Assembly: GCA_963759735.1 (NCBI GenBank) | Contig: CAVXAF010000012.1 | Span: 372,001 to 436,000 of the forward strand | DNA from: Hyphomicrobium_A sp963759735 | GTDB lineage: Bacteria; Pseudomonadota; Alphaproteobacteria; Rhizobiales; Hyphomicrobiaceae | Direction: 5' to 3' | DNA length: 64,000 bases | Shown: positions 1 to 8,840 of the stretch, in pieces | Layout of the letters: the number at the start of each line of letters is the position of its first letter | Position numbering within the stretch: position 1 is the first letter of the stretch | Translations under genes and position numbers: made by a program | The notes under the pieces: generated by a model | Told to the model about the DNA's origin: nothing | The model's input: the letters and a program-made list of their open reading frames with translations, nothing else | The model's database searches: none

Positions 1-1147
1 AACCCTCGCCGTACCCTTCCGACTGCATGAGCTTGGTCGGCGCGTTGAGGATGTGCTTGGGCGGGCTGAGCGAGCCATGCTCCTTGGCCGCGCGCATGGC
101 CCCCTTATACGCCACGTAGGCGGCGTTCGATTTCGGCGCCGTGGCGAGATAGATCGTCGCCTGCGCCAAGGCGAGTTCGCCTTCTGGACTGCCGAGAAAG
201 TCGAACACGTCCTTCGCCGCCAGCGCCTGCACGAGCGCCTGCGGGTCGGCGAGGCCGATATCCTCGACTGCCATGCGCACGAGGCGGCGGGCGAGAAACA
301 GCCGGTCTTCGCCGCCGTCGAGCATGCGCGCCAGCCAGTAGAGCGCCGCGTCGGGGTCGGAACCGCGCACCGACTTGTGCAGGGCGCTGATCAGGTTGTA
401 GTGGCCCTCACGCGACTTGTCGTAGAGCGGCGCGCGCTTCTGCACCAACGTGCTCAAGGCATTACGGTCGAGCGCATTCTGGCCCGGCGCGACGGCCGCG
501 AACACCTCATCGGCGAGGTTGATCGCAGCGCGGCCATCGCCATCGGCCATGACGATCATCGCCTGGCGCGCATCCGCATCGAGCGGCAGCGGGCGCTTCT
601 CTTCCTTCTCAGCACGCACCAGCAGCTCTTCCAGCGCCGCCTCGTCGAGGCGGTTGTAGACGAGCACCGAGGCGCGGCTGAGCACGGCGCTGTTCAGCTC
701 AAAGGACGGGTTCTCCGTCGTCGCGCCAACCAGCGTGATCGTGCCGTCCTCCATATGCGGAAGGAAGCTGTCCTGCTGCGCGCGGTTGAAGCGATGGATC
801 TCGTCGATGAACAGCAGCGTGCCCTTGCCCTGCTCGCGGCGCGCCTTGGCGCGGTCGAAGGCTTTCCGCAGGTCTTGCACGCCCGAGAAGATGGCCGAGA
901 GCTGCTCGAATTCCAGCTTGGTCTCATGCGCCAGCAGCCGCGCGACAGTCGTCTTGCCTGAGCCCGGCGGGCCCCACAGAATGAGACTCGGCAGGCGGCC
1001 GCTCTTCAGCATGCGCGTCAGCGTGCCGGTCGGGCCGACCAATTGCTCCTGGCCGACAACTTCCGATAGCCGCGTCGGACGCAGGCGGTCGGCGAGCGGA
1101 CGCGGGGCGCCTTTCTCCAATCCGGCTGCTTCGAACAGGTTGGCCAA
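1..1147 (-). CDS. rarA: Replication-associated recombination protein A, AAA+ ATPase (partial, C-terminus outside window)
   Basis: RarA (MgsA) is a clamp-loader-like AAA+ ATPase that acts at stalled replication forks. The 382 codons in the window show Walker A WGPPGSGKTT (residues 58-67), Walker B LLFIDEIH (111-118) and the sensor motif GATTENPSFE (141-150), followed by the lid and most of the C-terminal oligomerisation region. The gene runs off the window at base 1; the family is usually about 430-450 aa. I chose the TTG at 1147 because it gives the usual family N-terminus (a short LFEAAGLEKGAPRPLADRLRP-like start) and no ATG or GTG fits better. It begins 5 bases after the degP stop, so the two are probably co-transcribed, an order common in Rhizobiales. 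Identification is very secure; the start codon less so. Confidence 0.95.
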   Translation of the reverse strand, partial: MANLFEAAGLEKGAPRPLADRLRPTRLSEVVGQEQLVGPTGTLTRMLKSGRLPSLILWGPPGSGKTTVARLLAHETKLEFEQLSAIFSGVQDLRKAFDRAKARREQGKGTLLFIDEIHRFNRAQQDSFLPHMEDGTITLVGATTENPSFELNSAVLSRASVLVYNRLDEAALEELLVRAEKEEKRPLPLDADARQAMIVMADGDGRAAINLADEVFAAVAPGQNALDRNALSTLVQKRAPLYDKSREGHYNLISALHKSVRGSDPDAALYWLARMLDGGEDRLFLARRLVRMAVEDIGLADPQALVQALAAKDVFDFLGSPEGELALAQATIYLATAPKSNAAYVAYKGAMRAAKEHGSLSPPKHILNAPTKLMQSEGYGEG

Positions 1148-1152
1148 CGTCC

Positions 1153-2586
1153 CTATCCCGACATCTGCAGCTTCATGAGGCGGCCACCGCGCTTGATCGT
1201 GACCCTCCACATGCTTTGCGGCGTGCGGGTGATCTCGTCCAGCATAATGACGTCGGTGATCTTGTCCTTGCCGATCTGCACGATGATATCGCCGGGCTGG
1301 AAGTCGAGACGGGCGGCGACCCCGCCCGAGCGCACGGCAACAATGACGACACCCTCGGTCTCGTCCAGATTGAGCTCGTCGGCGACGGACGGGAGAATGT
1401 TCGACACGCGCGCCCCGTCAAACGGATGGTTGCCGGATAGGTTGCGGATGTCGTCCTTTCCCGGCTTGGGCGCCGGCAACAGCGGCACATCCACCATGAC
1501 ATGGCGTCCGTTGCGAATGACTTCGAGGCGGCTGTTGTTGCCGATCCCGCGCGTCGTCAGGCGGTAAATGACAGAGTGGGAATTGCCCACTTCGAAACCG
1601 TCGACGGCGACGATGACGTCGCTGAGCTGCAGTCCGGCCTTGGCCGCCGGTCCGTTATCGGAGAGGCGCACGACGACGGCTCCGGAGATGCGATCAAGCT
1701 TGAGGTTGGCGGCCATCTCGCGCGTCACTGACTCAAGCTGGCCGCCGAGCCACGGCCGCTCGATCTTGCGCCCTGCGATGACGTTGTCGGCATAGAAGCG
1801 CACGAGGTTCGACGGGATGGCAAAGCCGATGCCGACCGAGCCGCCCGACTGGGAGAAGATCATAGTGTTGATGCCGGCGAGCCTGCCGTCCATGTCGACG
1901 AGGGCGCCGCCCGAGTTGCCGGGATTGATGGCGGCGTCGGTCTGCAGGAAGACCTGCGTCTCGGCCTGCGCCATCTCGGTGCGCGCCAGCGCCGAGATGA
2001 TGCCGCTGGTCACGGTCTGCCCGACGCCGAACGGATTGCCGATGGCTAGCACCACATCGCCCACCTCAAGCCGATCGCTATCGGCGAACTGCAGGAAGGG
2101 AAAATCCTTGCCGCCCTTTTCGATCTTCAGCACGGCAAGGTCGGTGCGCTCATCCTGGGCGACAATGCGCGCGTCGTATTCGCGCTTATCGGAAAGTGCC
2201 ACGCGGATCTGCGTGTCGGTGCCGCCCTTGACGACGTGGGTGTTGGTGACGATGACGCCGTCGGGGCTGATGATGACCCCCGAGCCGAGCGATGATTGGA
2301 TGCGCTCCTGCGGCAGGCCGAAGCCGCCGCGTCCGCCGAAGAAGCGCTGAAAGAACGGATCATTGGCGAACGGCGATACGGCCGTGCGCACGCGCGAGCG
2401 GACGTAGACATTGACCACCGCCGGCGCCGCCTTCTTGACGATCGGCGAGAAGGAGTACTGCAGGGCCGCGCCGGATGGCGGGACGGTGCGCTCCTGCGCG
2501 GCGACTGGCGCGAGCAGACAAGCAGCGAGCGCCGCCGCGATGGCGGTCGATCGGGTGGCTGAACGTGTGAATGTCGGCTTGATCAT
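1153..2586 (-). CDS. Do/DegP-DegQ family periplasmic serine endoprotease
   Basis: An HtrA-family protease that degrades or holds misfolded proteins in the periplasm. The 477-aa protein has a signal peptide (Arg-containing n-region, hydrophobic AIAAALAACLLAPVAA core), a trypsin-like domain with the catalytic triad His117 (NTHVV), Asp149 (ERTDLAVLK) and Ser225 (NPGNSGGAL), and two PDZ domains at about residues 270-360 and 380-470. All three catalytic residues are present. I chose ATG at 2586; a GTG at 2610 would add eight residues before the signal peptide and cannot be excluded. It lies upstream of and 5 bases from rarA, and downstream of the SDR gene. DegP versus DegQ cannot be decided from the sequence alone, so no symbol is given. 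Confidence 0.93.
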   Translation of the reverse strand: MIKPTFTRSATRSTAIAAALAACLLAPVAAQERTVPPSGAALQYSFSPIVKKAAPAVVNVYVRSRVRTAVSPFANDPFFQRFFGGRGGFGLPQERIQSSLGSGVIISPDGVIVTNTHVVKGGTDTQIRVALSDKREYDARIVAQDERTDLAVLKIEKGGKDFPFLQFADSDRLEVGDVVLAIGNPFGVGQTVTSGIISALARTEMAQAETQVFLQTDAAINPGNSGGALVDMDGRLAGINTMIFSQSGGSVGIGFAIPSNLVRFYADNVIAGRKIERPWLGGQLESVTREMAANLKLDRISGAVVVRLSDNGPAAKAGLQLSDVIVAVDGFEVGNSHSVIYRLTTRGIGNNSRLEVIRNGRHVMVDVPLLPAPKPGKDDIRNLSGNHPFDGARVSNILPSVADELNLDETEGVVIVAVRSGGVAARLDFQPGDIIVQIGKDKITDVIMLDEITRTPQSMWRVTIKRGGRLMKLQMSG

Positions 2587-2714
2587 GGTGTCGATGGTGT
2601 TCCTGGGCACACGGCATATCGGTGCGGGTCAGGCCTCGTTCCAGAAGCGACCGCCTGCGGCACAAATAGCATAGCGCCGGGCATCATGGCGCCTGCGTGG
2701 CAGGAGTGGTTTCC

Positions 2715-2732
2715 GGCGGGGTCCGTCCCGCC
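2715..2732 (-). terminator. Short GC hairpin after the SDR gene
   Basis: A six-pair stem (GGCGGG / CCCGCC) starts about ten bases past the SDR stop on the minus strand. There is no T-run after it, so it is at best a weak or Rho-assisted terminator. Confidence 0.3.
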
Positions 2733-2741
2733 TGCGTCGCA

Positions 2742-3770
2742 TCAAATGACTTGTAGAGCCCGCAAACTGGCGGCGGCCGAGGTGACGGCCTCCTGCGGCG
2801 AGCGGAAAGTCTGGCCGAGAACCTTATGCGCCTTGGCATTGGTGACCGGGCGCGGGAAGCCGAGATCGGGCAGCACGGCCTTGAGGCGCCCGTCGACGAG
2901 CGCCATGGCCCGCACGGCCATGTCGGGGAGCTCGCCGCGCGGCACCTTCTTGGCGAGGTCGGGGAGCGTCTGCTTGATCAGCTGGCCGACCTCGTACAGG
3001 CGCAGGTAGCCATTGGCCGACAAGAAGCGCTGCCCCGCGGCGGCCGGGTTCGTCATGGCCAATACGTGGGTGACGGCAACATCGCGCACGTCGCTGATCG
3101 GGAAGCCGATCTTCGGAGCCGCCGGATAGGAGCCCTGGCCCATCAAACGAATAACCTCGTGCGAAGTGGACAGGTCGGCATCGGGCGCCGGCCCAAGCAC
3201 GAAGGCCGGGTTGACGACGGCCAGTTCCGGCGCTCCGGGGTTGGCCGTGACGAAGTCCCAGGCCGCACGTTCGGCCAGTGTCTTGGAGACGACGTAGGCC
3301 GTCACGTCGGGGCGCTCGGGATTGCTCCAGTCGGTCTCATCGAACACATGCCCGGCTTCGGCTTCCGGCCAGGGCAGCGTCAAGGCCACCACCGAAGACG
3401 TCTGCACGACGCGTTTGACCCCGGCCTTGGCGGCAGCCTTGAGCACCCGCACGGCGCCTTCGCGGGCCGGCCGGATCACCTCGTCGGCGTCCTTGGGGTT
3501 TTTGAGTGGAAACGGCGAGGCGACATGCAGCACATACGTGCAGCCGGCCATCGCCGCGTCCCAGCCGTCGTCATGCAGCAGATCGGCGGCAAAGAACTTG
3601 ACCTCGTTGGCGGTCGAGCCGGCATTGCCGATGGCGCGCACGGTCTCTTCTTCGCGGGCAAGGTCGCGCAGCGTGGCCTTGACCGAATAGCCTTGGCGGA
3701 TCAGCTCGGCGATGCAGTGCTTGGCGATAAAGCCCGAAGCACCTGTGACCAGGACCGTCTCACCCGCCAT
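2742..3770 (-). CDS. Extended SDR oxidoreductase, dihydroflavonol-4-reductase-like
   Basis: An NAD(P)-dependent reductase or dehydrogenase of the extended short-chain family; the substrate is not evident. The 342-aa protein has a Rossmann nucleotide site VTGASGFIAKH (residues 8-18), an Asp-Leu pair near 63, a catalytic Ser at about 125, and the YxxxK pair Tyr159/Lys163 in YVVSKTLAERAAW. The pattern matches aldehyde reductases related to dihydroflavonol reductase. I chose ATG at 3770, which has GGAGGAGCCG just before it; an in-frame start at 3821 would add 17 unconserved residues. It sits between rplQ and degP on the same strand, where neighbouring alphaproteobacteria usually have those two genes adjacent, so it looks like an insertion of one gene. 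Active-site residues are intact. Confidence 0.85.
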   Translation of the reverse strand: MAGETVLVTGASGFIAKHCIAELIRQGYSVKATLRDLAREEETVRAIGNAGSTANEVKFFAADLLHDDGWDAAMAGCTYVLHVASPFPLKNPKDADEVIRPAREGAVRVLKAAAKAGVKRVVQTSSVVALTLPWPEAEAGHVFDETDWSNPERPDVTAYVVSKTLAERAAWDFVTANPGAPELAVVNPAFVLGPAPDADLSTSHEVIRLMGQGSYPAAPKIGFPISDVRDVAVTHVLAMTNPAAAGQRFLSANGYLRLYEVGQLIKQTLPDLAKKVPRGELPDMAVRAMALVDGRLKAVLPDLGFPRPVTNAKAHKVLGQTFRSPQEAVTSAAASLRALQVI

Positions 3771-3828
3771 CGGCTCCTCCATATCGGCCAGCTTGCCGAC
3801 GGAAATCGTCGGCGCGTGCAACCACTCG

Positions 3829-3850
3829 GCCGGGCATCGGAATGCCCGGC
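3829..3850 (-). terminator. Perfect hairpin after rplQ
   Basis: GCCGGGCAT and ATGCCCGGC form a perfect nine-pair stem with a four-base loop, 64 bases past the rplQ stop. No T-run follows on either strand. It may mark the end of the alpha operon or an RNA-stabilising 3' structure. Confidence 0.4.
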
Positions 3851-3913
3851 ACGTCAGGGAGAATGCTTAGCGGTCAGCCGGCGATTAGGCCAGCGGGAGC
3901 GTCAGGTCCGCGA

Positions 3914-4342
3914 TCACGAATCCGCTTGCGCGGCGGCAGCGGCTGCCTCGTGGCGCTCGCGATCTTCCTTGCCCTTGATCGAGGTATCGCGGTCGATCAG
4001 CTCGATGACGGCACGCGGAGCGCTGTCGCCGTAGCGGAAGCCGGCCTTCAGAACACGCGAGTAGCCGCCGGCGCGATCCTTGTAGCGCGGAGCAAGCGTG
4101 TCGAAGAGCTTCTTGACCATGTCCTCATCGCGCAGGCGTGATGCGGCCAGACGGCGCGAGTTGAGATCGCCACGCTTGGCGAGCGTGATGTACTTGTCGA
4201 TCACGCGCTTGAGGTCTTTTGCCTTGGCCAGCGTGGTGACGATCTGCTCGTGCTTGATGAGCGACGCCGCCATGTTGGAGAACATGGCCTGGCGGTGGCT
4301 ACTGTCGCGGCTGAAGCGCCGCCCCAGCTTTTTGTGTCGCAT
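3914..4342 (-). CDS. rplQ: 50S ribosomal protein L17
   Basis: Large-subunit protein L17, placed near the peptide exit region. The 142-aa product starts MRHKKLGRRFSRDSSHRQAM, the invariant start of the family, and keeps the core through about residue 120. The last 20 residues are Ala/Glu-rich (EAAAAAAQ) and extend past the usual end. It is the last gene of the rpsM-rpsK-rpoA-rplQ alpha operon, 114 bases after rpoA. Confidence 0.98.
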   Translation of the reverse strand: MRHKKLGRRFSRDSSHRQAMFSNMAASLIKHEQIVTTLAKAKDLKRVIDKYITLAKRGDLNSRRLAASRLRDEDMVKKLFDTLAPRYKDRAGGYSRVLKAGFRYGDSAPRAVIELIDRDTSIKGKEDRERHEAAAAAAQADS

Positions 4343-4456
4343 GTCAGTTCCCTTAGGTTGTTTAACGGGGAGGTTCTATGGCCTCACCTCGCTAGGCTCG
4401 TAAACTCGTGGCCCCGGCGTCGCGACTTGCGTCGCGCGCCAGGATCGCACGCCGTC

Positions 4457-5482
4457 TCAGTACTGGTCCTCGAAGCGCTTGGCCAGCTCTTCGATATTGT
4501 CCGGCGGCCAGTTCGGCACTTCCATGCCGAGGTGCAGGCCCATGGAGGCCAGGACCTCCTTGATCTCGTTCAGCGACTTGCGCCCGAAGTTCGGCGTGCG
4601 CAGCATCTCCGCCTCGGTCTTCTGGATGAGGTCGCCGATGTACACGATGTTGTCGTTCTTCAAGCAGTTGGCCGAACGGACCGAAAGCTCGAGCTCGTCG
4701 ACCTTCTTGAGCAAGGCAGCGTTGAACGCCAGCTCCGGGTGACGCGTCTCTTCGACAGCCTTCTTCGGCTCTTCGAAGTTGATGAACACGGACAGCTGAT
4801 CCTGCAGGATGCGCGCGGCAAGCGCGATGGCATCGTCAGGCTTCACCGAGCCGTCGGTCTCGACCGTCATGGTCAGCTTGTCATAGTCGAGGATCTGGCC
4901 CTCGCGGGTGTTCTCGACCTTGTATGAGACCTTCTTGACAGGGCTGTAGAGGCTGTCCACCGGGATGAGGCCGATGGGAGCGTCCTCGGGGCGGTTGCGA
5001 TCGGCGGCAACGTAGCCCTTGCCCATGTCGGCCGTGAACTCCATGCGGATCGCGGCGCCCTGGTCGAGGGTGCAGATCACGTGCTCTGGGTTCAGGATCT
5101 CGACGTCGGCGCCGGCTTCGATGTCCTTGGCGCGAACCGGACCGCCGCCTTCTTTCTTGAGGACCATGCGCTTCACGCCTTCAGAGTGAATGCGCAGCGC
5201 GATCTCTTTGATGTTGAGGATGATGTTGGTCACGTCCTCGCGCACCGACGGGATCGAGGAGAACTCGTGCAGCACGCCGTCGATCTGAACCGTCTTGATG
5301 GCGGCGCCCTGGAGCGATGACAGCAGCACGCGGCGCAGGGCGTTGCCCAGCGTCATGCCAAAGCCGCGCTCGAGCGGCTCGGCGACGACGGTCGCGGTGC
5401 GACTACGATCGCGGCCTGAGGCCACGTCGAGCTTGTTCGGCTTGATCAGGTCTTGCCAATTCTTCTGCAGAACGTTCACCAC
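4457..5482 (-). CDS. rpoA: DNA-directed RNA polymerase subunit alpha
   Basis: The alpha subunit nucleates polymerase assembly and its C-terminal domain contacts UP elements and activators. The 341-aa protein has the dimerising N-terminal domain (residues 1-235; GFGMTLGNALRRVLLSSLQG near 41-60) and the C-terminal domain (about 250-325) with the helix-hairpin-helix containing NLLKN-like SANCLKNDNI and GRKSLNEIKEVL. Length is normal for alphaproteobacteria. It lies between rpsK and rplQ, in the standard alpha operon order. GTG or ATG choice is not in question: the product begins MVNVLQKNWQDL. Confidence 0.98.
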   Translation of the reverse strand: MVNVLQKNWQDLIKPNKLDVASGRDRSRTATVVAEPLERGFGMTLGNALRRVLLSSLQGAAIKTVQIDGVLHEFSSIPSVREDVTNIILNIKEIALRIHSEGVKRMVLKKEGGGPVRAKDIEAGADVEILNPEHVICTLDQGAAIRMEFTADMGKGYVAADRNRPEDAPIGLIPVDSLYSPVKKVSYKVENTREGQILDYDKLTMTVETDGSVKPDDAIALAARILQDQLSVFINFEEPKKAVEETRHPELAFNAALLKKVDELELSVRSANCLKNDNIVYIGDLIQKTEAEMLRTPNFGRKSLNEIKEVLASMGLHLGMEVPNWPPDNIEELAKRFEDQY

Positions 5483-5608
5483 GGGGAGCCTCGCTTGTGG
5501 TCCGGCCTGCGGCGGGGGGCGCAGGCGACTGGGGTATCGGTCGCGGTCACTCGCACGAACTGCGAGACGACGGAGCGACTCTTGTGGCGCTCCGTCGGCA
5601 GATAATCT

Positions 5609-6016
5609 TTAGACGCGCCGGCGCTTGCGCGGGCGGCAACCATTATGCGGGATCGGCGTAACGTCACGGATCGAGGTGATCTGGAAGCCGACCGACTGCA
5701 ACGCGCGCAGGGCTGATTCACGACCCGAACCTGGACCACAGACCTCGACCTCGAGGATCTTCATGCCGTGCTCCTGGGCTTTGCGGCCGGCATCTTCGGC
5801 TGCCATCTGGGCGGCATACGGGGTCGACTTGCGCGAACCCTTGAAGCCCTTGGTGCCCGAAGACGACCAGGCGATGGTGTTGCCCTGGGCATCGGTGATG
5901 GTGATCATCGTGTTGTTGAACGAGGCGTTGACGTGCGCGACGCCCGACGTGATGTTCTTCTTTTCGCGCTTGCGGACTTTGGAACGTCCCGCGGGAGCGG
6001 TTGTCTCTTTGGCCAT
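5609..6016 (-). CDS. rpsK: 30S ribosomal protein S11
   Basis: Small-subunit platform protein S11, which lines the mRNA exit region with S7 and S18. The 135-aa product has the family core (GVAHVNASFNNTMITITD) and the conserved basic end HNGCRPRKRRRV. It sits 97 bases after rpsM and 126 bases before rpoA in the alpha operon. In this operon S4 (rpsD), present in E. coli, is absent, as is usual in alphaproteobacteria. Confidence 0.98.
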   Translation of the reverse strand: MAKETTAPAGRSKVRKREKKNITSGVAHVNASFNNTMITITDAQGNTIAWSSSGTKGFKGSRKSTPYAAQMAAEDAGRKAQEHGMKILEVEVCGPGSGRESALRALQSVGFQITSIRDVTPIPHNGCRPRKRRRV

Positions 6017-6113
6017 CCGTCAACTCTCCAGGGGCCGCCCGGCGGCCCGTCATGCGATATGCGTCAAAAGCGAAAGGGGACCGGCCACACGGCCGTCCCC
6101 GAATTGCGTGCGA

Positions 6114-6485
6114 TCAGGCTTTCTTCTTGCCAGCGATCGGCTTGGCCGGACCCTTGCGGGTGCGGGCGTTCGTGTGCGTGCGCTGGCCGCGCACGGGAAG
6201 CCCCTTACGATGGCGCAGGCCGCGATAGCAGGCCAGGTCCATGAGGCGCTTGATGTTGGTGATGACCTCGCGGCGCAGATCGCCTTCGACCAGATAGTCG
6301 CGGTCGATGGCCTCGCGGATCTGCAGCACCTCTGCGTCCGTCAACTGCTGCACGCGACGGTCAGCCGGAATGCCGACCTTGGTGCAGATGTCCTTGGCAA
6401 ACTTCGGACCGATGCCGTGAATATACTGCAGCGCGATGACAACGCGCTTCTGCGTCGGAATGTTGACGCCTGCGATACGGGCCAC
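6114..6485 (-). CDS. rpsM: 30S ribosomal protein S13
   Basis: Small-subunit head protein S13, which contacts the P-site tRNA and the 50S bridge. The 123-aa product begins MARIAGVNIPTQKRVVIALQ and ends in the basic tail with TNARTRKGPAKPIAGKKKA, both typical. It is the first gene of the alpha operon and follows a 199-base leader that carries a terminator-like structure. Confidence 0.98.
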   Translation of the reverse strand: MARIAGVNIPTQKRVVIALQYIHGIGPKFAKDICTKVGIPADRRVQQLTDAEVLQIREAIDRDYLVEGDLRREVITNIKRLMDLACYRGLRHRKGLPVRGQRTHTNARTRKGPAKPIAGKKKA

Positions 6486-6569
6486 ACATCTCTCCTGAGG
6501 TATCGATTGCCGCCGGCAGAAGCACCCCGCCCCCGATGCGGCATACCGCTGCTCTTGTGTTCATATGCC

Positions 6570-6625
6570 AAAAACGCACCGATCCAGCCCGTCTGATCGC
6601 AGACCGGATTTCTGTCAGGTGCGTT
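6570..6625 (-). terminator. Terminator or attenuator between adk and rpsM
   Basis: On the minus strand AACGCACC pairs with GGTGCGTT, which runs directly into TTTTT. The enclosed bases form an inner branch (ATCC/GGAT around TCTG-CGAT-CAGA). It lies 60 bases past the adk stop and 85 bases before rpsM. The position allows termination of the spc operon, attenuation of the alpha operon, or both. Confidence 0.6.
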
Positions 6626-6684
6626 AAGAACGGGGTGTTGTACCGGAGCAATAGCCCCCCGTCAATTAGCCGATAACGGTTTTT

Positions 6685-7344
6685 TCAGGGTGCGGCGAGT
6701 TTGCTCAAAACACCGTCCACTTGCCCTGCCACGTCGGCGATCGGCGCCATGCCGTCCACCGAATGGAGCTTTTCTTTCGCGAAATAGTACCCGATCAGGG
6801 GCGCTGTTTCCCGGTAGTAGGCCATGAGGCGGTTTTTCACCGTCTCAGGGTTGTCGTCCGGCCGGCGGACGAACTCGGTGCCGCCGCAGCGATCACAGAC
6901 GCCCTCCACCTTCGGCTTGCAGGACGTGTCGTGGTAGCTGGCGCCGCAATTGCCGCACACGTAGCGGCCCGAGATGCGGTCGATGAGTGCCGTGTCGTTT
7001 ACCTTGAGTTCGATCACGGCATCGATCTGCTTGCCTTGCGAGCGTAGCAGTTCGTCGAGCGCCGCCGCCTGCTTCAAGGTGCGCGGGAAGCCATCGAGAA
7101 TAAATCCCTTGGCGCAATCGGCAAGTGCGATGCGCTCGGCGATGATCTTGATCACCATGGCGTCGGGCACGAGCCCGCCGGCTTCCATGATGACGCTTGC
7201 TTCCTGGCCGATCGGAGTACCGGCCTTGACGGCTTGCCGAAGCATGTCGCCGGTCGAAAGCTGGACCAGTCCCCGCTTCTTGGCGATTCCCTCAGCCTGC
7301 GTTCCTTTGCCGGCTCCCGGTGGACCCAGCAGGATTAGGTTCAT
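6685..7344 (-). CDS. adk: Adenylate kinase (zinc-lid type)
   Basis: Converts ATP + AMP to 2 ADP in the cytoplasm. The 219-aa long-form enzyme has the P-loop GPPGAGKGT (residues 7-15), the NMP-binding arm, the FILDGFPRT motif (81-89) and a lid with four cysteines, Cys130/Cys133 and Cys150/Cys153, spaced to bind zinc. Gram-negative enzymes often lack these cysteines, but they are frequent in Rhizobiales. Its start overlaps the secY stop by four bases (ATGA), so the two are translationally coupled at the end of the spc operon. Confidence 0.97.
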   Translation of the reverse strand: MNLILLGPPGAGKGTQAEGIAKKRGLVQLSTGDMLRQAVKAGTPIGQEASVIMEAGGLVPDAMVIKIIAERIALADCAKGFILDGFPRTLKQAAALDELLRSQGKQIDAVIELKVNDTALIDRISGRYVCGNCGASYHDTSCKPKVEGVCDRCGGTEFVRRPDDNPETVKNRLMAYYRETAPLIGYYFAKEKLHSVDGMAPIADVAGQVDGVLSKLAAP

Positions 7345-8696
7345 CTCCGCCCCCGACCCGTAGCGCCTCTGAGCTTGGCCTTCTTGATCAAGCCTTCGTA
7401 CTGGTGCGCAAGCAGATGGCTCTGCACCTGAGCCACGGTGTCCATGGTGACACTCACCGCGATAAGCAGCGAGGTACCGCCGAAGTAGAATGGAACCGCA
7501 GCATAGGAGATCAGGATTTCAGGCAGGACGCAAACGGCAGCGAGGTAGATGGCGCCGACGACCGTGATGCGGGTCAGGACGTAGTCGATGTATTCGGCCG
7601 TCTTCTCGCCGGGACGTATGCCTGGCAGGAAGCCGCCGTATTTGCGCAGGTTGTCGGCCGTCTCCTTCGGATTGAACACCACCGCCGTATAGAAGAAGGC
7701 GAAGAAGATGATCAACACGACATAGAGAAGGATGTGCAGCGGCTGGCCGCTGCCGAGCGAGGCGGTGACGTCGTTAAGCCACTGGGGACCCTGCCCGGCC
7801 GTGAACTGCGCCGCGGTGATCGGCAGCAGCAGCAGCGAGGAGGCGAAGATGGGCGGGATGACGCCGGCGGAGTTGAGCTTCAGCGGCAAGTGCGAACTGT
7901 CGCCCTGGAACATCCGGTTGCCGACTTGTCGCTTGGGATACTGGATCAGCAGGCGTCGCTGAGCGCGCTCCATGAAGACGATGGCGGCGACAACGAAGAG
8001 CATCAGCGCCAGCAGCAGGAGCAGCAGCCCGACCGACAGCGAACCGGTGCGGGCCAGTTCGAAGAGGCCCACTAGGGCCGACGGTAGTCCGGCGACGATG
8101 CCGGCGAAGATGATCAGCGAGATGCCGTTGCCGACGCCGCGCTGCGTGATCTGCTCGCCGAGCCACATCAGGAACAGCGTGCCGCCCACGAGCGTGATGA
8201 CGGTCGTGATGCGGAAGAACCAGCCCGGATCGATAACCACCGGCCCGGCGGCGCTGTTGGAGCCTTCAAGACCGATGGAGATGCCGTAGGCCTGGAAGGC
8301 GGCCAGCACCACCGTGAGGTAACGGGTGTATTGGTTGATCTGCTTGCGCCCCTGCTCGCCTTCCTTTTTCAAGGCCTCGAGCTTGGGCGACATCGAACTC
8401 ATCAACTGCATGATGATCGATGCCGAGATGTAGGGCATGATGTTGAGGGCGAAGATCGCCATGCGCTCGACGGCGCCGCCCGCGAACATGTTGAACATGC
8501 CGAGGATGCCGGAGGCGTTGGCATTGAACGTCTGCGCAAATGCGGTCGGATTGATGCCCGGCAGCGGAATGAACGTGCCGAAGCGATAGACGATCAGGGC
8601 GCCCAGCGTGAAGTAGATGCGGCGCTTCAGGTCATCGGCTTTGGCGAAGGCGCCGAAGTTCAGATTGGCGGCAAGCTGCTCGGCAGCGGATACCAT
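7341..8696 (-). CDS. secY: Preprotein translocase subunit SecY
   Basis: SecY forms the protein-conducting channel of the inner membrane with SecE and SecG. The 451-aa protein has ten hydrophobic segments, the plug-region sequence after TM1 (FIPLPGINPTAFA), and the basic cytoplasmic loops that bind SecA and the ribosome (KYGGFLPGIRPGEKTAEYID between TM8 and TM9). Length is normal. It follows rplO by 144 bases and overlaps adk by four. SecE is encoded at the other end of the ribosomal cluster (35959-36156). Confidence 0.98.
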   Translation of the reverse strand: MVSAAEQLAANLNFGAFAKADDLKRRIYFTLGALIVYRFGTFIPLPGINPTAFAQTFNANASGILGMFNMFAGGAVERMAIFALNIMPYISASIIMQLMSSMSPKLEALKKEGEQGRKQINQYTRYLTVVLAAFQAYGISIGLEGSNSAAGPVVIDPGWFFRITTVITLVGGTLFLMWLGEQITQRGVGNGISLIIFAGIVAGLPSALVGLFELARTGSLSVGLLLLLLALMLFVVAAIVFMERAQRRLLIQYPKRQVGNRMFQGDSSHLPLKLNSAGVIPPIFASSLLLLPITAAQFTAGQGPQWLNDVTASLGSGQPLHILLYVVLIIFFAFFYTAVVFNPKETADNLRKYGGFLPGIRPGEKTAEYIDYVLTRITVVGAIYLAAVCVLPEILISYAAVPFYFGGTSLLIAVSVTMDTVAQVQSHLLAHQYEGLIKKAKLRGATGRGRR

Positions 8697-8840
8697 GGTT
8701 CGTTTCTCCCGACCTTCGCGCCCGCGCCGCGGCCGCCCTCAGAATGTCCCCCGCCTTAGATGGGAGGCCGTCCCGGGAGCGACAACGCCGCTGTACCATT
8801 AGCACCGATCAGCCTCGATCGGTGGCTTCGTGCGCCAAGG

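Noticed and set aside
53..961. 302-codon plus-strand frame at the window start
   Set aside because: The minus strand encodes RarA across this whole stretch with all AAA+ motifs, so the plus frame is a shadow.
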